A stretch of DNA of 21,499 nt from DATHTC01 sp050262775 (lineage in GTDB: Bacteria; Actinomycetota; Thermoleophilia; Gaiellales; Gaiellaceae). A program made the translations under genes and the position numbers. Shown here in pieces: positions 20,918 to 21,499 of the stretch. The stretch lies in the NCBI GenBank assembly GCA_050262775.1, contig JBLNEO010000020.1, forward strand, positions 1 through 21,499, in the 5' to 3' direction. The notes beneath the pieces were generated by a model. It saw nothing but the letters and a program-made list of their open reading frames with translations. It had not been told where the DNA came from and did no database searches. Numbering within the stretch: the stretch's first letter is position 1; each line of letters begins with the position of its first letter.

Positions 20918-21499
20918 GCGGGCTCCCGGGGTACCCGTGGGAGTCGCGCTCGCACACGTTCGAGGGGCTGAGGCTCGCGTACCTCGACGAGGGTGCCGGC
21001 GACCCCGTGCTGCTCCTGCACGGCGAGCCGACCTGGTCGTACCTCTACCGCAAGGTGATCCCGCCGGTCACCGAGGTGGCGCGGGTGATCGCGCCGGACT
21101 ACCTCGGGTTCGGTCGGTCGGACAAGCCGACCGACCCCGGGTGGTACTCGTACGACCGCCACGTCGCGTCGATCGGCTCGCTCGTGGAGGCGCTCGATCT
21201 GGCGCGGCTGACGGTGGTCGTCCAGGACTGGGGCGGGCCGATCGGGATGCGCCTCGCCGCCCAGGCTCCCGAGCGGGTCGACCGGCTGGTCGTCCTCAAC
21301 ACGGCGATCGGCGCGGGCCGGATGCCGGAGGTGTGGCTGCGCTTCCGCGAGCTGCTGCGGCACATCGGCACCGACGTCCAGCCGTCGCGCCTCGTCCGGA
21401 TCTCGTGCGTGCGCCCGCTGGACGACGACGTGCTCGCGGCCTACGACGCGCCGTTTCCCGACGCGGCGTCGAAGGCGGGCGTCGTCGCGTTCCCCGAGC
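20914..21499 (+). CDS. Haloalkane-dehalogenase-like alpha/beta hydrolase, N-terminal part (cut by window end)
   Basis: 195 codons are present of a family of about 300; the C-terminus with the catalytic His lies outside. LLLHGEPTWSYLYRK (33-47) is the oxyanion and N-terminal block of subfamily-I haloalkane dehalogenases. APDYLGFGRSDKP follows. VVQDWGGPIG places the Asp nucleophile at D105 with the adjacent halide-binding W106. Use of Asp instead of Ser separates it from ordinary esterases, although epoxide hydrolases and fluoroacetate dehalogenases also use Asp. HGEPTWS favours haloalkane dehalogenase. The cap domain begins at about 140. Activity cannot be settled without the second halide-binding residue in the cap and the missing C-terminus. 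The GTG overlaps the previous stop (GTGA). Confidence 0.85.
   Translation, partial: MSGLPGYPWESRSHTFEGLRLAYLDEGAGDPVLLLHGEPTWSYLYRKVIPPVTEVARVIAPDYLGFGRSDKPTDPGWYSYDRHVASIGSLVEALDLARLTVVVQDWGGPIGMRLAAQAPERVDRLVVLNTAIGAGRMPEVWLRFRELLRHIGTDVQPSRLVRISCVRPLDDDVLAAYDAPFPDAASKAGVVAFPE

Noticed and set aside
1..21499. tRNA, rRNA, CRISPR, transposon or prophage features
   Set aside because: Reading both strands I found no cloverleaf-like tRNA, no rRNA core segments, no regularly spaced repeat array, and no transposase, integrase or phage protein. Composition is even across the window.

Overview
The window reads as chromosomal DNA of a very GC-rich actinobacterium. The signs are third codon positions that are nearly always G or C, many GTG starts, and GTGA/ATGA stop-start overlaps at most gene junctions. 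A DUF4032-type kinase-like protein, an AglEFGK-like transporter, tandem M29 peptidases and an MMPL exporter fit the deep-branching Thermoleophilia (Gaiellales/Solirubrobacterales). That placement is inference, because no marker gene is present. I see no tRNA, rRNA, CRISPR array, insertion sequence or prophage gene.

Layout. (1) 1-1454, minus strand: the start of an exported propeller-like protein cut by the window edge, and a membrane-anchored protein with four PASTA repeats and no kinase domain. (2) 1515-3870, plus strand, divergent from the PASTA gene: an ECF sigma factor, a single-pass membrane protein in the anti-sigma position and a Rieske oxygenase, joined by 4-nt overlaps. (3) 4106-14962, plus strand: a nearly gap-free run of nine genes. 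These are an alpha-glucoside-type ABC transporter (ATPase, lipoprotein, two permeases), a short intracellular GH15 glucosidase, a histidine-rich membrane protein fused to an extracellular beta-helix, a DUF4032/WaaP-like kinase and two tandem M29 aminopeptidases. (4) 15057-15458, plus strand: a small Pro/Ala-rich protein converging on a minus-strand patatin phospholipase. (5) 15455-18620, minus strand: the patatin and an MMPL/RND exporter, facing a MarR regulator. (6) 18607-21499, plus strand: MarR, an MFS exporter, a haemolysin III/PAQR membrane protein and a haloalkane-dehalogenase-like hydrolase cut by the window end.

How they may work together. In region 3 the lipoprotein would capture an alpha-glucoside, the permease pair and ATPase would import it, and the GH15 enzyme would release glucose in the cytoplasm. 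The last four genes of the run have no obvious link to sugar uptake beyond co-transcription. In regions 5-6 a MarR protein probably controls both itself and the divergent MMPL pump through an array of alternating half-sites that overlaps both start codons.

The most unusual items are: a Cna_B/SdrD-like beta domain inserted in the extracellular loop between TM3 and TM4 of the first sugar permease; the 447-aa membrane protein with paired HxxEH motifs fused to a beta-helix; and the four-half-site operator with 8-bp periodicity at the MarR/MMPL divergence.
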